Below, in pieces: positions 42,980 through 52,225 of a stretch of 64,000 bases of DNA. The notes under the pieces are model-generated. The model was not told where the DNA came from. It saw only the letters and a list, made by a program, of their open reading frames with translations, and ran no database searches. The stretch is taken from positions 11,058-75,057 of the forward strand of contig JBCCAY010000017.1 of NCBI GenBank assembly GCA_039814575.1, written 5' to 3'. Each line of letters starts with the position of its first letter. Position 1 is the stretch's first letter. A program made the position numbers and the translations under genes. Source of the stretch: MED-G105 sp039814575. GTDB taxonomy: Bacteria > Pseudomonadota > Alphaproteobacteria > Caulobacterales > Parvularculaceae.

Positions 42980-44026
42980 TTAAGGCGTCCACACGTCGGC
43001 CGCGTCCGGTTCGGCGGCTTTCTTCTCGGCTGCGACCGCGTCTTGTTTGATGGTCATCAGTGTCCGTTTCAGGACCGGGACGCCGTTTCCTGTCGCGCCG
43101 GAGAGGGCGTGAGCGGGCTGTCCCGCCGCCTCGGACAGCGCCGCTAAGCGCTCCTCGCGCTCGTCGTCGGTCAATGCGTCGGTTTTATTGAGGCAGACAA
43201 CTTCGTGCTTATCGGCGAGACCGCCGCCATAGGCCGCCAATTCGCCGCGCACGGTGTGATAGGCGGCGGCGACATCGTCGGCCGTGCCGTCCACTAGGTG
43301 AACGAGGCCGGCGCATCGCTCCACATGGCCGAGAAAACGATCGCCGATGCCAGCGCCCTCATGGGCGCCTTCAATAAGACCTGGAATGTCCGCCAAGACG
43401 AAGCTCTCGCCTTCGCCGACGCGCACGACGCCAAGATTGGGGTGCAGGGTCGTGAAAGGGTAATCGGCGATTTTCGGCTTTGCGGCGGAGACGGCCGCGA
43501 GAAACGTCGACTTGCCGGCGTTCGGCAGGCCCACAAGGCCGAAATCGGCGATCAACTTCAAGCGCAGCCATAACGTGCGGCTTTCGGCTGGATGGCCAGG
43601 ATTGGCGCGCCGCGGCGCTTGGTTGGTGGCCGATTTGAAGCGGGCGTTCCCCCAGCCGCCATTGCCGCCCTTGGCGAGGAGCGCGCGCGCGCCGGGCTCG
43701 TCGAGATCGGCGATGAGCGTTTCTTCGTCTTCTTCAAGGATTTGCGTGCCGACCGGCACTTTGATGAGCAGATCCGAGCCGTCTGCGCCGGTTTTGTTGG
43801 AGCCTTCGCCGGGGCGGCCGTTTTTGGCGCGGTGGTGCTGTTGATAGCGAAAGTCGATCAGCGTGTTCAGATTGTCGACCGCCTCAGCGAACACATGCCC
43901 GCCGCGGCCGCCGTCGCCGCCATTGGGGCCGCCGAACTCCACATATTTCTCCCGCCGAAAGGACAAACAGCCGGCGCCGCCGCCGCCCGACGAGACATAA
44001 ATCTTTGCACGATCAAGGAATTTCAT
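42980..44026 (-). CDS. obg: GTPase Obg/CgtA
   Basis: A 348-residue essential GTPase for 50S ribosome maturation. The glycine-rich Obg domain (about 1-158) opens MKFLDRAKIYVSSGGGGAG; the G domain has G1 GLPNAGKSTFLAAV, switch II DIPGLIEGAHEGAGIGDRFL and G4 NKTD. The C-terminal extension is short. ATG at 44026 matches the universal family start; the longer frame has no support. It heads the leftward run into nadD. Confidence 0.96.
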   Translation of the reverse strand: MKFLDRAKIYVSSGGGGAGCLSFRREKYVEFGGPNGGDGGRGGHVFAEAVDNLNTLIDFRYQQHHRAKNGRPGEGSNKTGADGSDLLIKVPVGTQILEEDEETLIADLDEPGARALLAKGGNGGWGNARFKSATNQAPRRANPGHPAESRTLWLRLKLIADFGLVGLPNAGKSTFLAAVSAAKPKIADYPFTTLHPNLGVVRVGEGESFVLADIPGLIEGAHEGAGIGDRFLGHVERCAGLVHLVDGTADDVAAAYHTVRGELAAYGGGLADKHEVVCLNKTDALTDDEREERLAALSEAAGQPAHALSGATGNGVPVLKRTLMTIKQDAVAAEKKAAEPDAADVWTP

Positions 44027-44197
44027 GCCGGAGATATAGCGATGCGCCACCAAAGCGCCAGCCTCTTACCTTTGGCGCGGGCGAAAACCTGCCGCAGAAC
44101 AGCGCCCAAAAAGCGAGCATCGCGCATGATTATTCAGGGATACTGAAGAACCGCCGCGTTGGGCGGCAGCGTACATTAGCCAGATTATCAGCCCAAT

Positions 44198-44229
44198 TCA
44201 TCAAACGAGATCATCAAACGAGATCATCG
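44198..44229. repeat. Short tandem repeat upstream of the GST gene
   Basis: The 13-base unit TCATCAAACGAGA occurs twice in a row (44198-44210, 44211-44223), followed by a partial third copy. It lies about 30-60 bases before the GST start, where promoter elements are expected, so copy number could affect expression. Confidence 0.65.
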
Positions 44230-44257
44230 ACGACGGCCGCACATAAGGAAAAAAACT

Positions 44258-44923
44258 ATGGTCACTGTCCATCATTTGGAGGATTCGCGCTCGCAACGGA
44301 TCCTCTGGCTCTTGGAGGAGCTCGGCGTCGATTATCAGGTCAAGCGTTACGCCCGCGATAAAGCCACGCGTCTCGCCCCAGCGAGCCTTAAGGCGATCCA
44401 TCCGCTTGGCAAATCGCCGGTCATTGAGGACGCCGGATTGATCGTCGCGGAGACCGGCGCGATCGTGGAGTTTTTGGTCGATAAATACGGTGCCGGAAAG
44501 TTTCGGCCGACCGGCGACCCACAAGATCGGCTGCGCTATGTCTATTGGATGCATTTCGCCGAAGGCTCGGCGATGCCGCAATTGCTGCTGAAACTATTCT
44601 TTATGCAGATTAAGGCGGCGAAAATGCCGTTTTTTGCAAAGCCGATCGCGGCTGGCATCGCGAACAAAGTTCTATCGAGCTATGTCGACCCGAATATCGC
44701 GGCGCAGTTCGATTATATTGAAAATGAGCTTAATGGCCGCGAATGGTTGGCGGGCCCGGCGCTGTCGGGCGCTGATATCATGATGAGTTTTCCGATGGAA
44801 GCCGCCAAGGACCGTATTGGCCTAGCAGGCCGTCCGAACTGCACTGCATATTTGAAACGCATCCAAGAGCGACCGGCGTATCAGCGCGCATTGGAAAAGG
44901 GCGGGCCTTACGCATACGGATAA
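44258..44923 (+). CDS. Glutathione S-transferase
   Basis: A 221-residue two-domain GST. The thioredoxin-like N-terminal domain has HHLEDSRSQRILWLLEEL, with Ser at the catalytic position, the cis-proline segment GKSPVIED and AETGAIVEFLVDKYG, which binds the gamma-glutamyl group. The helical C-terminal domain includes NGREWLAGPALSGADIMM. An AAGGA site precedes the ATG. It is alone; no cluster hints at a specific electrophile. Confidence 0.9.
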   Translation: MVTVHHLEDSRSQRILWLLEELGVDYQVKRYARDKATRLAPASLKAIHPLGKSPVIEDAGLIVAETGAIVEFLVDKYGAGKFRPTGDPQDRLRYVYWMHFAEGSAMPQLLLKLFFMQIKAAKMPFFAKPIAAGIANKVLSSYVDPNIAAQFDYIENELNGREWLAGPALSGADIMMSFPMEAAKDRIGLAGRPNCTAYLKRIQERPAYQRALEKGGPYAYG

Positions 44924-44995
44924 GCGTTTCGGTCCGCGATACGCCAAGTCTTCTAAACTAGGTATGCGAACCAGGCTTTTTAAAAGCAGTGTGTG

Positions 44996-46219
44996 TCAGT
45001 TGCCGATTTTCTTTAGATCGATAACAGTTTCATCGTCTGCTAACGGATCGATGAAGACCGGCCCTTCATCTAAGGGCGCATAGTAGGTGGGCGAGGCTGG
45101 CGTCGCTGCCGTTTCATTGTCGCTTACCGGCGCGTCTTCGGCGCTCGCGGCGGTCGATTTCGGTTCATCCACAACAACCGGCTGGGCGAGCGGTTCAGGC
45201 GCTGCTTGCGGGGCGGCCGTCGCTAACGGTTCAGCGGTTGGTTGGGATACTGGTTGCGGCGCCACGAGGGGCGCGGGTTGCGGCGCCGTGCTTGGGGCGT
45301 TCACCGGTGCGGCTTTTAACGGCGCTGCTTGCGCCGGAGCGGGGGCTGCATCGAATGCCGGTAAGTCTAGATCGTCCGCAGCGAAGTCCTGCCAATAGGC
45401 CGGCTGCACCACGAGAGAGCGATAGTAATTGATATTGCCGTCAGCAATTTGCGGCGGTAGATCGGAGCGCGCTAAGCGTTCCGCTTCCAGCATATCGCCT
45501 TTGATGGCGAGAACGAGCGCAAGGTTCTGGCGCACGCGGGCGTCGGCGCCGGGGGCGGAGGCGGCGGCGCGTAAAATGCGTTGGGCTTCCACAAGATTGC
45601 CGTCAAGGGCGTAGGATAGGCCTTTATTGTTCAGAAGGCTGACGACGCCCGGTGCAATCGAAAGGGCGAGCTCGTATTTTGCTTGCGCTGATTTGTGTTC
45701 GCCAATCTGGTCAAGCGCAACGCCGTAGACGGATAATACCCGCCAATCGCGCGGATCGGCCTCATGGGCGACTTGCACATGGCGCACCGCTTCAAAAGCG
45801 CGGCCGGCCTCGATAAGCGCGCGCGCGGTTTCAATGGCGACGGCTGGCTCTTCGCTGTGGAAATTGGCGGCGGCGGACATCACCTTCACGGCTTGTTCTA
45901 CAGAACCAATTCTCCGCAACGCCATGGAATAGTTGACCGCGGCGTTCCAATCTTTCGGATCTTGGTCGTAGCGAACGCTCCAAAACGCGGCGGCGGCGAC
46001 CGGGTCCATGCCGTTCGGATCGGCTGCGGGGTTGGAGTAAACGCCGATCTGCTCGCGATAATCAGCCTCTTCGCCGGCGACGTCGAGAGACTTTCCCCCA
46101 CTCATGCAGCCCGCCGCAGCGAGCGCAGCGCACGCGGCGCCGGCGAGCTTCGCCCGTGTTTTTATTGTTTGGACGTTCTTCGTGTCGGATGGGAGCGTGC
46201 AGGGTGCGCGGTCAGCCAT
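44996..46219 (-). CDS. TadD-like TPR lipoprotein
   Basis: A 407-residue protein with an N-terminal hydrophobic stretch ending AAAGC, a likely lipobox. About four tetratricopeptide repeats occupy 75-260, and RSDLPPQIADGNINYYR closes the domain as in TadD of Flp pilus systems. The following 140 residues are proline/alanine-rich and disordered, with a short acidic C-terminus. ATG at 46219 has GAGGA five bases upstream. No other tad genes are in the window, so it is an orphan or works with a cluster elsewhere. Confidence 0.75.
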   Translation of the reverse strand: MADRAPCTLPSDTKNVQTIKTRAKLAGAACAALAAAGCMSGGKSLDVAGEEADYREQIGVYSNPAADPNGMDPVAAAAFWSVRYDQDPKDWNAAVNYSMALRRIGSVEQAVKVMSAAANFHSEEPAVAIETARALIEAGRAFEAVRHVQVAHEADPRDWRVLSVYGVALDQIGEHKSAQAKYELALSIAPGVVSLLNNKGLSYALDGNLVEAQRILRAAASAPGADARVRQNLALVLAIKGDMLEAERLARSDLPPQIADGNINYYRSLVVQPAYWQDFAADDLDLPAFDAAPAPAQAAPLKAAPVNAPSTAPQPAPLVAPQPVSQPTAEPLATAAPQAAPEPLAQPVVVDEPKSTAASAEDAPVSDNETAATPASPTYYAPLDEGPVFIDPLADDETVIDLKKIGN

Positions 46220-46451
46220 GGGATTCCTCGCCGAGCGTTTGTTTTCGGCGCGGACCATCGCGCAATCTCATCAATAAAGACTTAACCCTAGCGTCGCCTG
46301 ACAAGCGCTTTCATGGCTGGGGAGCGGCGTTGCGTCTCGCAGAGCGCGGCGAATCGCCGACTTTTGTTAATGCCAAAAAATTGCATGCATTTTAAGTATC
46401 GATCAGCACTGCGCGGGGCAGTGCGACCGCCTTTTGAGGATTACTGTTGCG

Positions 46452-47828
46452 ATGGATATAGACCGCCTCACACCTTACGCCGCTGACGTCCACGAAACCG
46501 CAAAGCCAATCATCGCTTTTAAAGAAGACGATGATCGATCCAGCATTCCGAGCGGGTTGGCTGAGCTGGCCGAGGCGAACGGTTTCAAGGGCGACATCGG
46601 GTCAGTGCTCGTTGGCGCCGAGGGCGTTCTTGTGGGCGTCGGCAAGGGCGACGATCCCTTCGCGCTCGCTGCGGCGTCGGAGAAATTGCCGGCGGGCGAT
46701 TATCGGCTCGACGCTTCTTTCGATGACCATGCCCTTTATGGCGGCGAGGCGGCGCTATTTGCTTGGTTGCTCGGCGGCTATCGTTTTGATCGGTATAAAT
46801 CAGCCACGGCGCGTCCGGCCCGGCTCGTTGCGCCCGAAGGCGTCGACATCGCGGCGGCGCAGCGCCAGGCTGAAGCCGTCGCGCTCGCCCGGGATCTTGT
46901 GAATACGCCGGCCGTGGACATGTTGCCGGACGCCCTAGAAGCGGCGGCGCGCGGCGTTGCTGAACGTTTTGGCGCCAGCTTTGAGGCGATCGTCGGCGAC
47001 GATCTCTTGACGCAGAACTTTCCGATGATCCACGCGGTCGGGCGCGCCTCCGCCGTTGCGCCGCGGTTGTTGGACTTCAGTTGGGGGCCGGTTGATGCGC
47101 CAAAACTCACGCTTATTGGCAAAGGCGTCTGCTTCGACAGCGGCGGTCTTAACATAAAGCCCGGCGGCTCCATGGCGTTAATGAAGAAAGATATGGGCGG
47201 CGCTGCGAACACGCTCGCTTTGGCGCATATGATCATGGCGAACGACTTGCCGGTTCGTTTGCGCGTGTTGATCCCGGCGGTGGAGAACGCGATTTCTGGA
47301 TCGTCCTTCCGCCCCGGCGACATCTTGCAAAGTCGCGCCGGTCTGACGGTCGAGATCGGCAACACCGACGCGGAAGGGCGCCTCGTTCTCGCCGATGCGA
47401 TGACGTATGCGAGCGAAGATCCGCCGGAGATGATGTTCACGCTCGCAACATTAACCGGCGCGGCGCGCGTCGCCTTGGGGCCCGACGTGCCGCCGTTTTA
47501 CTGTGACGACGAGGCCTTGGCCGCCGGGATTATCGCCGGCTCCGAGGCGGCGCACGATCCCGTCTGGCGGATGCCTTTGTGGCCCGGCTATCGTTCCATG
47601 TTGTCGTCGCCGATTGCCGATATGAACAGCGCGCCGGCGAGCGGTTTCGCCGGGTCGATCACCGCAGCGTTGTTCTTAAAGCGCTTCGCGTCGGAGGATG
47701 TTCCTTGGGCGCATTTTGATATGTACGCTTGGCGGCCAAAAGCCGCGCCCGGCCGCCCCATTGGCGGCGAAGCCCAGGCGGTGCGCGGGCTTTATCATCT
47801 TTTCGCGGAGCGATACGCCAGCGCCTAA
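46452..47828 (+). CDS. Leucyl aminopeptidase family (M17) protein
   Basis: A 458-residue M17 aminopeptidase. The catalytic C-terminal domain has LIGKGVCFDSGGLNIKPGGSMALMKKDMGGAAN with metal-binding Lys and Asp residues and NTDAEGRLVLADAMTYA with the catalytic Arg. The N-terminal domain is divergent, as in the PepB-like branch common in alphaproteobacteria. It removes N-terminal residues from peptides in the cytoplasm. The ATG at 46452 is chosen over a TTG at 46434. The upstream AT-rich stretch around 46370-46400 with a TGCATGCA palindrome may be its promoter. Confidence 0.92.
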   Translation: MDIDRLTPYAADVHETAKPIIAFKEDDDRSSIPSGLAELAEANGFKGDIGSVLVGAEGVLVGVGKGDDPFALAAASEKLPAGDYRLDASFDDHALYGGEAALFAWLLGGYRFDRYKSATARPARLVAPEGVDIAAAQRQAEAVALARDLVNTPAVDMLPDALEAAARGVAERFGASFEAIVGDDLLTQNFPMIHAVGRASAVAPRLLDFSWGPVDAPKLTLIGKGVCFDSGGLNIKPGGSMALMKKDMGGAANTLALAHMIMANDLPVRLRVLIPAVENAISGSSFRPGDILQSRAGLTVEIGNTDAEGRLVLADAMTYASEDPPEMMFTLATLTGAARVALGPDVPPFYCDDEALAAGIIAGSEAAHDPVWRMPLWPGYRSMLSSPIADMNSAPASGFAGSITAALFLKRFASEDVPWAHFDMYAWRPKAAPGRPIGGEAQAVRGLYHLFAERYASA

Positions 47829-47836
47829 GCGCTAAA

Positions 47837-48334
47837 ATGACGTCTTGTTCAGCGCTCACGATTGCAATCGGGGGTGGAGACAGCCCCCCTTGCGCGGGCC
47901 GACCGAACACTTGCAATGTCGAAATCGATACGAAGCGATGGGTCGACTTCGTGCAAGTAAGATCGGCGGCGGCGACAATGGCGAGGACAGATTCACTTCT
48001 TTTGTGGCGCGAAGTCATGGCGGATGCGGTGCGTGCGGACAATCCGGACCTATCGATGCGCCAATGGGCGATTTTGCTGACGGTGTACCTTCACCCCGGT
48101 CCGCATACGGTGCGTGGACTGGCGCGCGAGTTGAACGTCCCGAAGCCGGCGATTTCCCGTGCGCTCGACGCTTTGTCTATTTTAGGCTTTGTCCGCCGTG
48201 TCCGCGACGCGGAAGACCGGCGCATCGTCAATGTTCAAAAAACGCCGGAAGGCGCGCTTTTCGTCGATGAATTCACCGCGATTGTCGACGCGCGGGCGGG
48301 CGACCCGGTGCCTGGAACGGCGCTTTACGCATAA
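47837..48334 (+). CDS. MarR family transcriptional regulator
   Basis: A winged-helix regulator whose core runs from about RTDSLLLWREVMADAV to the end. LSMRQWAILLTVYLHPGPHTVRGLARELNVPKPAISRALDALSILGFVRRVRDAEDRRIVNVQKT covers the helix-turn-helix and wing in MarR fashion. Start is uncertain: ATG at 47837 lies eight bases after the aminopeptidase stop and gives 165 residues, while ATG at 47978 gives a 118-residue core. Position suggests an operon with the aminopeptidase gene. Effector and targets are unknown. Confidence 0.75.
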   Translation: MTSCSALTIAIGGGDSPPCAGRPNTCNVEIDTKRWVDFVQVRSAAATMARTDSLLLWREVMADAVRADNPDLSMRQWAILLTVYLHPGPHTVRGLARELNVPKPAISRALDALSILGFVRRVRDAEDRRIVNVQKTPEGALFVDEFTAIVDARAGDPVPGTALYA

Positions 48335-48395
48335 ACCCAAGGCGTTGTTGATTTCGACGGCTCGGAGCGTGACGCTAACGTTTCGGTTTTTCTCG

Positions 48396-49409
48396 CTAGC
48401 GACGAATACGTGGCGCTTCGCCGAGGCGAAAACCTAGAAACGACATCTCTCCATTTTCAAAACTCAGCGGTGCGCTGATTTCACCACCGCTCGCCAAAGC
48501 CGCTAGCGCCGTTGCGCCGGCGAAGGCGCTGGCTTCTTGCGCGCTCAAAACGCCTGCCTCTTGCAGCGCTTCAGCGAGGTCGGCGGGTTTTTCCAAGCGC
48601 GTCGACAGTTGACCAACGAGATACCCTTGGCGGTCGATGCGTAAGTCGCCGGTCGCGTAGAGGCGCGAGTCGCCGATCGCCGCCGCTGCGCCGTTTAACG
48701 ATAGGCGCGGTCCGTTCAGCGTCTCTAAATCACTAATTTGGAAGGCGGTTTCGGTTCGATCGATGCGCAGCGTTCCATCGTCTTGCTCAACGACAATATC
48801 GTTTGCGGTAAGGCTGACGTCGATCGCTTGATTAGAACGGTTTTGATCGGTCGCTGGCGCGGCGGCCGGCTTCACGTTCATTAAAAACGGCCCCATGGTG
48901 AATGCCTCGGACGCGCCGTCGATCTGCGCTGTCGTTGCGCGGCTGGCGATTTTTGCGAGCCAGCCTAAGTCTTTATCGCGTTCCACTGAGGCGCGGCCGT
49001 CGTCATTCTCCAGGCGCACGGTCGTCGCGCCAATTGTTATGGTTTGCGGCGCTGGGGATGAAAAAATGACGCGGTTCAAATCGTAGGGTAGGGCGTCGAT
49101 AAAAACCGTGTCAGCGCCGTAGGCGATGTCGCCGCTTCTAACGGTTACGGTTTGAAAAGCGCCGCGCCAGAAGAACGGGAAGCCGCGGGCGGAAAAGTCG
49201 CCATAGTCAATCGTGACGCCGTGCTCGGCTTCTCCTGCGATAAACGCCTCCGCCGTATTCAAAATCTCAGCGGTTCCTGCGCGCCACACGCCCCACCAGC
49301 CTGCGAGCAACAGCCCGCCGACGGCTAATGGTCCGTATAAAAACAAGCGATTGGGTCGGCCGGTTGCTTTCGGAGCGCCGCCGCCGTTTGGTTCTTGCGT
49401 CGTGCGCAT
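48396..49409 (-). CDS. DUF2125 envelope protein
   Basis: A 337-residue protein with one N-terminal transmembrane helix (LFLYGPLAVGGLLLAGWWGVW) and a large beta-rich periplasmic part typical of DUF2125, distantly AsmA-like. Segments GYGDFSARGFPFFWRG-like and FEDGEMSFLGFRLG-like strands at the start and end of the domain are present. Function unknown; long beta-groove proteins of this sort are suspected in lipid transport. Its ATG shares one base with the stop of plsC (TGATG overlap). Confidence 0.85.
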   Translation of the reverse strand: MRTTQEPNGGGAPKATGRPNRLFLYGPLAVGGLLLAGWWGVWRAGTAEILNTAEAFIAGEAEHGVTIDYGDFSARGFPFFWRGAFQTVTVRSGDIAYGADTVFIDALPYDLNRVIFSSPAPQTITIGATTVRLENDDGRASVERDKDLGWLAKIASRATTAQIDGASEAFTMGPFLMNVKPAAAPATDQNRSNQAIDVSLTANDIVVEQDDGTLRIDRTETAFQISDLETLNGPRLSLNGAAAAIGDSRLYATGDLRIDRQGYLVGQLSTRLEKPADLAEALQEAGVLSAQEASAFAGATALAALASGGEISAPLSFENGEMSFLGFRLGEAPRIRR

Positions 49410-50197
49410 CAGGCCGCGCCGCCTGACTGTGCGAAGGGCTGGGACTCGCCTGGCGGATCGCGCCGAGACGTCGATGACGACGTTTCGTCGTTCGCGGGTT
49501 GCAGGTCGGCGCGCGCGGTGCGCAGGGCCGTCGTTAAGCGATCAAGAAACTCGCCTTTAGGAAGACCCGGCTCGATCGGCGGCGCCACTGAAACGCTTAT
49601 GATCCCTGGTTTTTTTGCAATGTCTGGATGTAGCCAAAAGCGGCCGCTGTCGTGCCCGACCGCGACGACCGGCGCTGTCGATTTTTTATAGAGCGCAGCG
49701 ACGCCGGGTTGAAGGCGCGCGGTTTCGCCGGGCGCGGTGCGCGTGCCTTCCGGAAAGATTACAATTTGCGCGCCTTCGGCGAGGCGCGCTTCGGCCGCTT
49801 CGGTCATTGACCGGAGCGCTTTCACGCCAGCTTTGCGATCAACGACAATGCTGCCGGAGCGCACCAACCACCAACCGAACACCGGCACTTGGGCGAGTTC
49901 TTTTTTGAAGATCACGGCGGGCTTCTCGAGACGCGCAAACAAGAACAGCGTCTCCCACATGGATTGGTGATTGGCCGCGACGATAGCCGGTCCTTTTGGG
50001 AGGCGCGCATCACTGACATAGCGCGCGTCAACGCCGCAGATGATTTTCAGTTCCGCCAGAACAACGCTCGCCCAAAACCGGCCCACGGCGCGGGCGGCGC
50101 TTTCGCCCATCAAGAGCGTCGGCGATAAAACGATCCCCATAAGGATCGTTGTCAGGGCCATCAATGTGAAGAAAACTGCGCCTCGAAGAAAATTCAT
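49409..50197 (-). CDS. plsC: 1-acyl-sn-glycerol-3-phosphate acyltransferase
   Basis: A 262-residue membrane acyltransferase that makes phosphatidic acid. Two N-terminal hydrophobic segments precede ANHQSMWET, the acyltransferase block I, here with Glu where many enzymes have Asp (H-x4-E). FPEGTRTAPGE is block III. A polar tail of 30 residues ends the protein. It is coupled to the DUF2125 gene and follows ydcF and ftsX in a conserved alphaproteobacterial order that ties lipid synthesis to division genes. Confidence 0.92.
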   Translation of the reverse strand: MNFLRGAVFFTLMALTTILMGIVLSPTLLMGESAARAVGRFWASVVLAELKIICGVDARYVSDARLPKGPAIVAANHQSMWETLFLFARLEKPAVIFKKELAQVPVFGWWLVRSGSIVVDRKAGVKALRSMTEAAEARLAEGAQIVIFPEGTRTAPGETARLQPGVAALYKKSTAPVVAVGHDSGRFWLHPDIAKKPGIISVSVAPPIEPGLPKGEFLDRLTTALRTARADLQPANDETSSSTSRRDPPGESQPFAQSGGAA

Positions 50198-50304
50198 AGC
50201 CTAAGTCGTTAATTTGCGCCCGTAGGACGCTGTCCTTGATGGTTCGCCGTTTGGAACGGCCTAGGGTCTTTTTTGCAGTCGATGCTTCAGTTTGTTGTCG
50301 TTGG

Positions 50305-50868
50305 TTATGAAAACATCGTGTCGGCGCGCACAAGCAGATATTTGGTGTACTCTGCGGCGAGCCGGCGAAATCGTTTCAGCGGACGGTTCGTGTTTCCCGC
50401 TTCCACGGCTACGGGATAGGGCGCGATCGTCAACTTTGGCGCACGGCGTTTCGCTTCCAGCATGGCGCGCGGCATGTGGTAATCGGACGTCACCAAAAGA
50501 ACGCTCTGAAATCCGTAAGTGTTCGTCCAATCCTGCAATTCGGCGGCGTTGCCTTGGGTGGTGCGCGCTTCAAGGCCGAGATCGACGCAGCACTCAAAAC
50601 GATCGATATTGCCGGGCCACATCGCTGCGATGTGTTCGCGGCGCGTTTCCGGATGCACGCCTGAGATCAGTAACCGATCGCCGACGCCTTCATTTAAGAG
50701 CGCAAGGCCCGAGGTCACCCGTTCCTCGCCGCCGGTGAAAACGACGACGGCGTCAACCGGCGCTGCGAGCGGCGCGGCGGGTTTGCCGATGGCGGCCGCG
50801 AACGCGGCGAGGCCGGCCGCCCAGGCCGCCGCTGGGGCAAAAAGTATCATTGCTAAAATCCGAACCAT
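50305..50868 (-). CDS. YdcF/ElyC family (DUF218) protein
   Basis: A 187-residue protein with an N-terminal hydrophobic helix and a DUF218 domain. AVVVFTGGEERVTSGLALLNEGVGDRLLISGV and ARTTQGNAAELQDWTNTYGFQSVLLVTSDYHMPRA are the two hallmark motifs. Family members such as ElyC and SanA affect envelope integrity and lipid-carrier metabolism; the exact reaction is unknown. It lies between ftsX and plsC on the same strand. Confidence 0.9.
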   Translation of the reverse strand: MVRILAMILFAPAAAWAAGLAAFAAAIGKPAAPLAAPVDAVVVFTGGEERVTSGLALLNEGVGDRLLISGVHPETRREHIAAMWPGNIDRFECCVDLGLEARTTQGNAAELQDWTNTYGFQSVLLVTSDYHMPRAMLEAKRRAPKLTIAPYPVAVEAGNTNRPLKRFRRLAAEYTKYLLVRADTMFS

Positions 50869-51085
50869 TCGAGCTCCTGCGGGCGCCCCAAAACAGAGAC
50901 GTCGGATGCGCGCCGTCCCACTCCATTCCGGCCCGCTCCATTAGAGCCTTGCAAGCGACGTCAGCCTGCTCGCGGTCGTGCGACGCAACCATTGGAGATC
51001 TTACGCGATATCGTCGCAAAACGATATCCGCGTTCGCCGGGTATTGTTTTGCGGTTTGGACCTGAATTCGGGGGGTGAAACGCGG

Positions 51086-52129
51086 TTAGAGAGCTTTTTT
51101 GAGGGCGTTTAGAACCGTGATGCGGGCTGTGGCGGCTGTCGCAACGCATATTGCTAAGGGAACGATGATTAAGGGCGCGGCCATAAGCGGTGTTAAACCG
51201 ACGCTGGGCGCGAGATAGCCGCCGCCGGTGCCCGCGCCGGCGCGGGCGATGAGGCCGGTGGCGACCGTAGCGAGCGCCGCGACGCCGACGCCGACGAGCG
51301 ATCCTTTCAAACCAATGGCGAAGAAACGTCGCTGAACTTCGCCAGCGATGAATTGATCGGTGGCGCCGATCAAATGCAAAAGAGCCACGATATCGGCGTT
51401 GGCCGCAAGGCCGGCGCGGGCCGCGAAGACGGCGACAGCGCACGCTGCAGCGGTGATTACGAGAAAAATTGCGAAGACTAGGGCTTGGCCGGCGTTCGCC
51501 GCTGACGCGAGAGATGCGTTCCAGGCGCCATGATCGTCAAGGCTCGCATCAATGGCGGCGCCCTCTAGAGCGCGTTCTAGCGCAGTTCGATCGGGCGGCG
51601 CGGCTGCATCCGTGCTGACTTCGATCAACGCAGGAATATTCAGATAGGTTTCCGCGCCCTCGCCAAGCCAAGGCTCTAACAGGCGCGCCGCCTCCGCCGG
51701 CGTTCGAATGTCAGCGCTGACAACGCCCGGCGCTGCGTCTAGCACGGCTTTCGCCGTGGCGGCGCGCGTGGCGATTTCGGTGGCGTCGGCGCCCTTTATT
51801 TGTACGGTCATTGATGTTGATAAGTCCGTCGTCCAACGGTCCGCAGCGACGGCGATGGCGATAAAAGCCGCTAGAGACAGGGCCGCAAGCGCTGAGATGA
51901 CCGCGATGACGGCGGTGAGGGGCGCGCCTTCGGCGCTCGACTTGGGTAAGATCGGCGCCCGCCCCCATTTTCGCCGCGGTGGCGATGTTTCTAAATCGTC
52001 CGGCGCGGCGCCGACGGAGGAGGCGTCCGTTAAACCCTTAGCCGCTGTCGTCGGCTTTATGCCTTCGGGTATTGGCGCTTCGGCTTCGCTGGCGGCGCTA
52101 TGGATGGGGGCGGAGAAAATGAGCGACAT
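51086..52129 (-). CDS. ftsX: Cell division protein FtsX
   Basis: A 347-residue ABC transporter-like permease subunit. A 65-residue proline-rich cytoplasmic tail precedes the first transmembrane helix (LTAVIAVISALAALSLAAFIAIAVA), then an extracytoplasmic domain of about 140 residues, and three C-terminal helices. With FtsE it relays division signals to peptidoglycan amidases through EnvC-type activators; an EnvC-like protein is encoded at 38.6-39.9 kb. FtsX is 96 bases downstream of ftsE. Confidence 0.92.
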   Translation of the reverse strand: MSLIFSAPIHSAASEAEAPIPEGIKPTTAAKGLTDASSVGAAPDDLETSPPRRKWGRAPILPKSSAEGAPLTAVIAVISALAALSLAAFIAIAVAADRWTTDLSTSMTVQIKGADATEIATRAATAKAVLDAAPGVVSADIRTPAEAARLLEPWLGEGAETYLNIPALIEVSTDAAAPPDRTALERALEGAAIDASLDDHGAWNASLASAANAGQALVFAIFLVITAAACAVAVFAARAGLAANADIVALLHLIGATDQFIAGEVQRRFFAIGLKGSLVGVGVAALATVATGLIARAGAGTGGGYLAPSVGLTPLMAAPLIIVPLAICVATAATARITVLNALKKAL

Positions 52130-52225
52130 TGAACGGCTAACGTGTTTTCTTCAGATGGGTCATTTCGTTGCCGAGCGGGCGGCGAGGTGTTGGCGAACTG
52201 AATGCAGGCCCCGTTAAGAGCGTGG

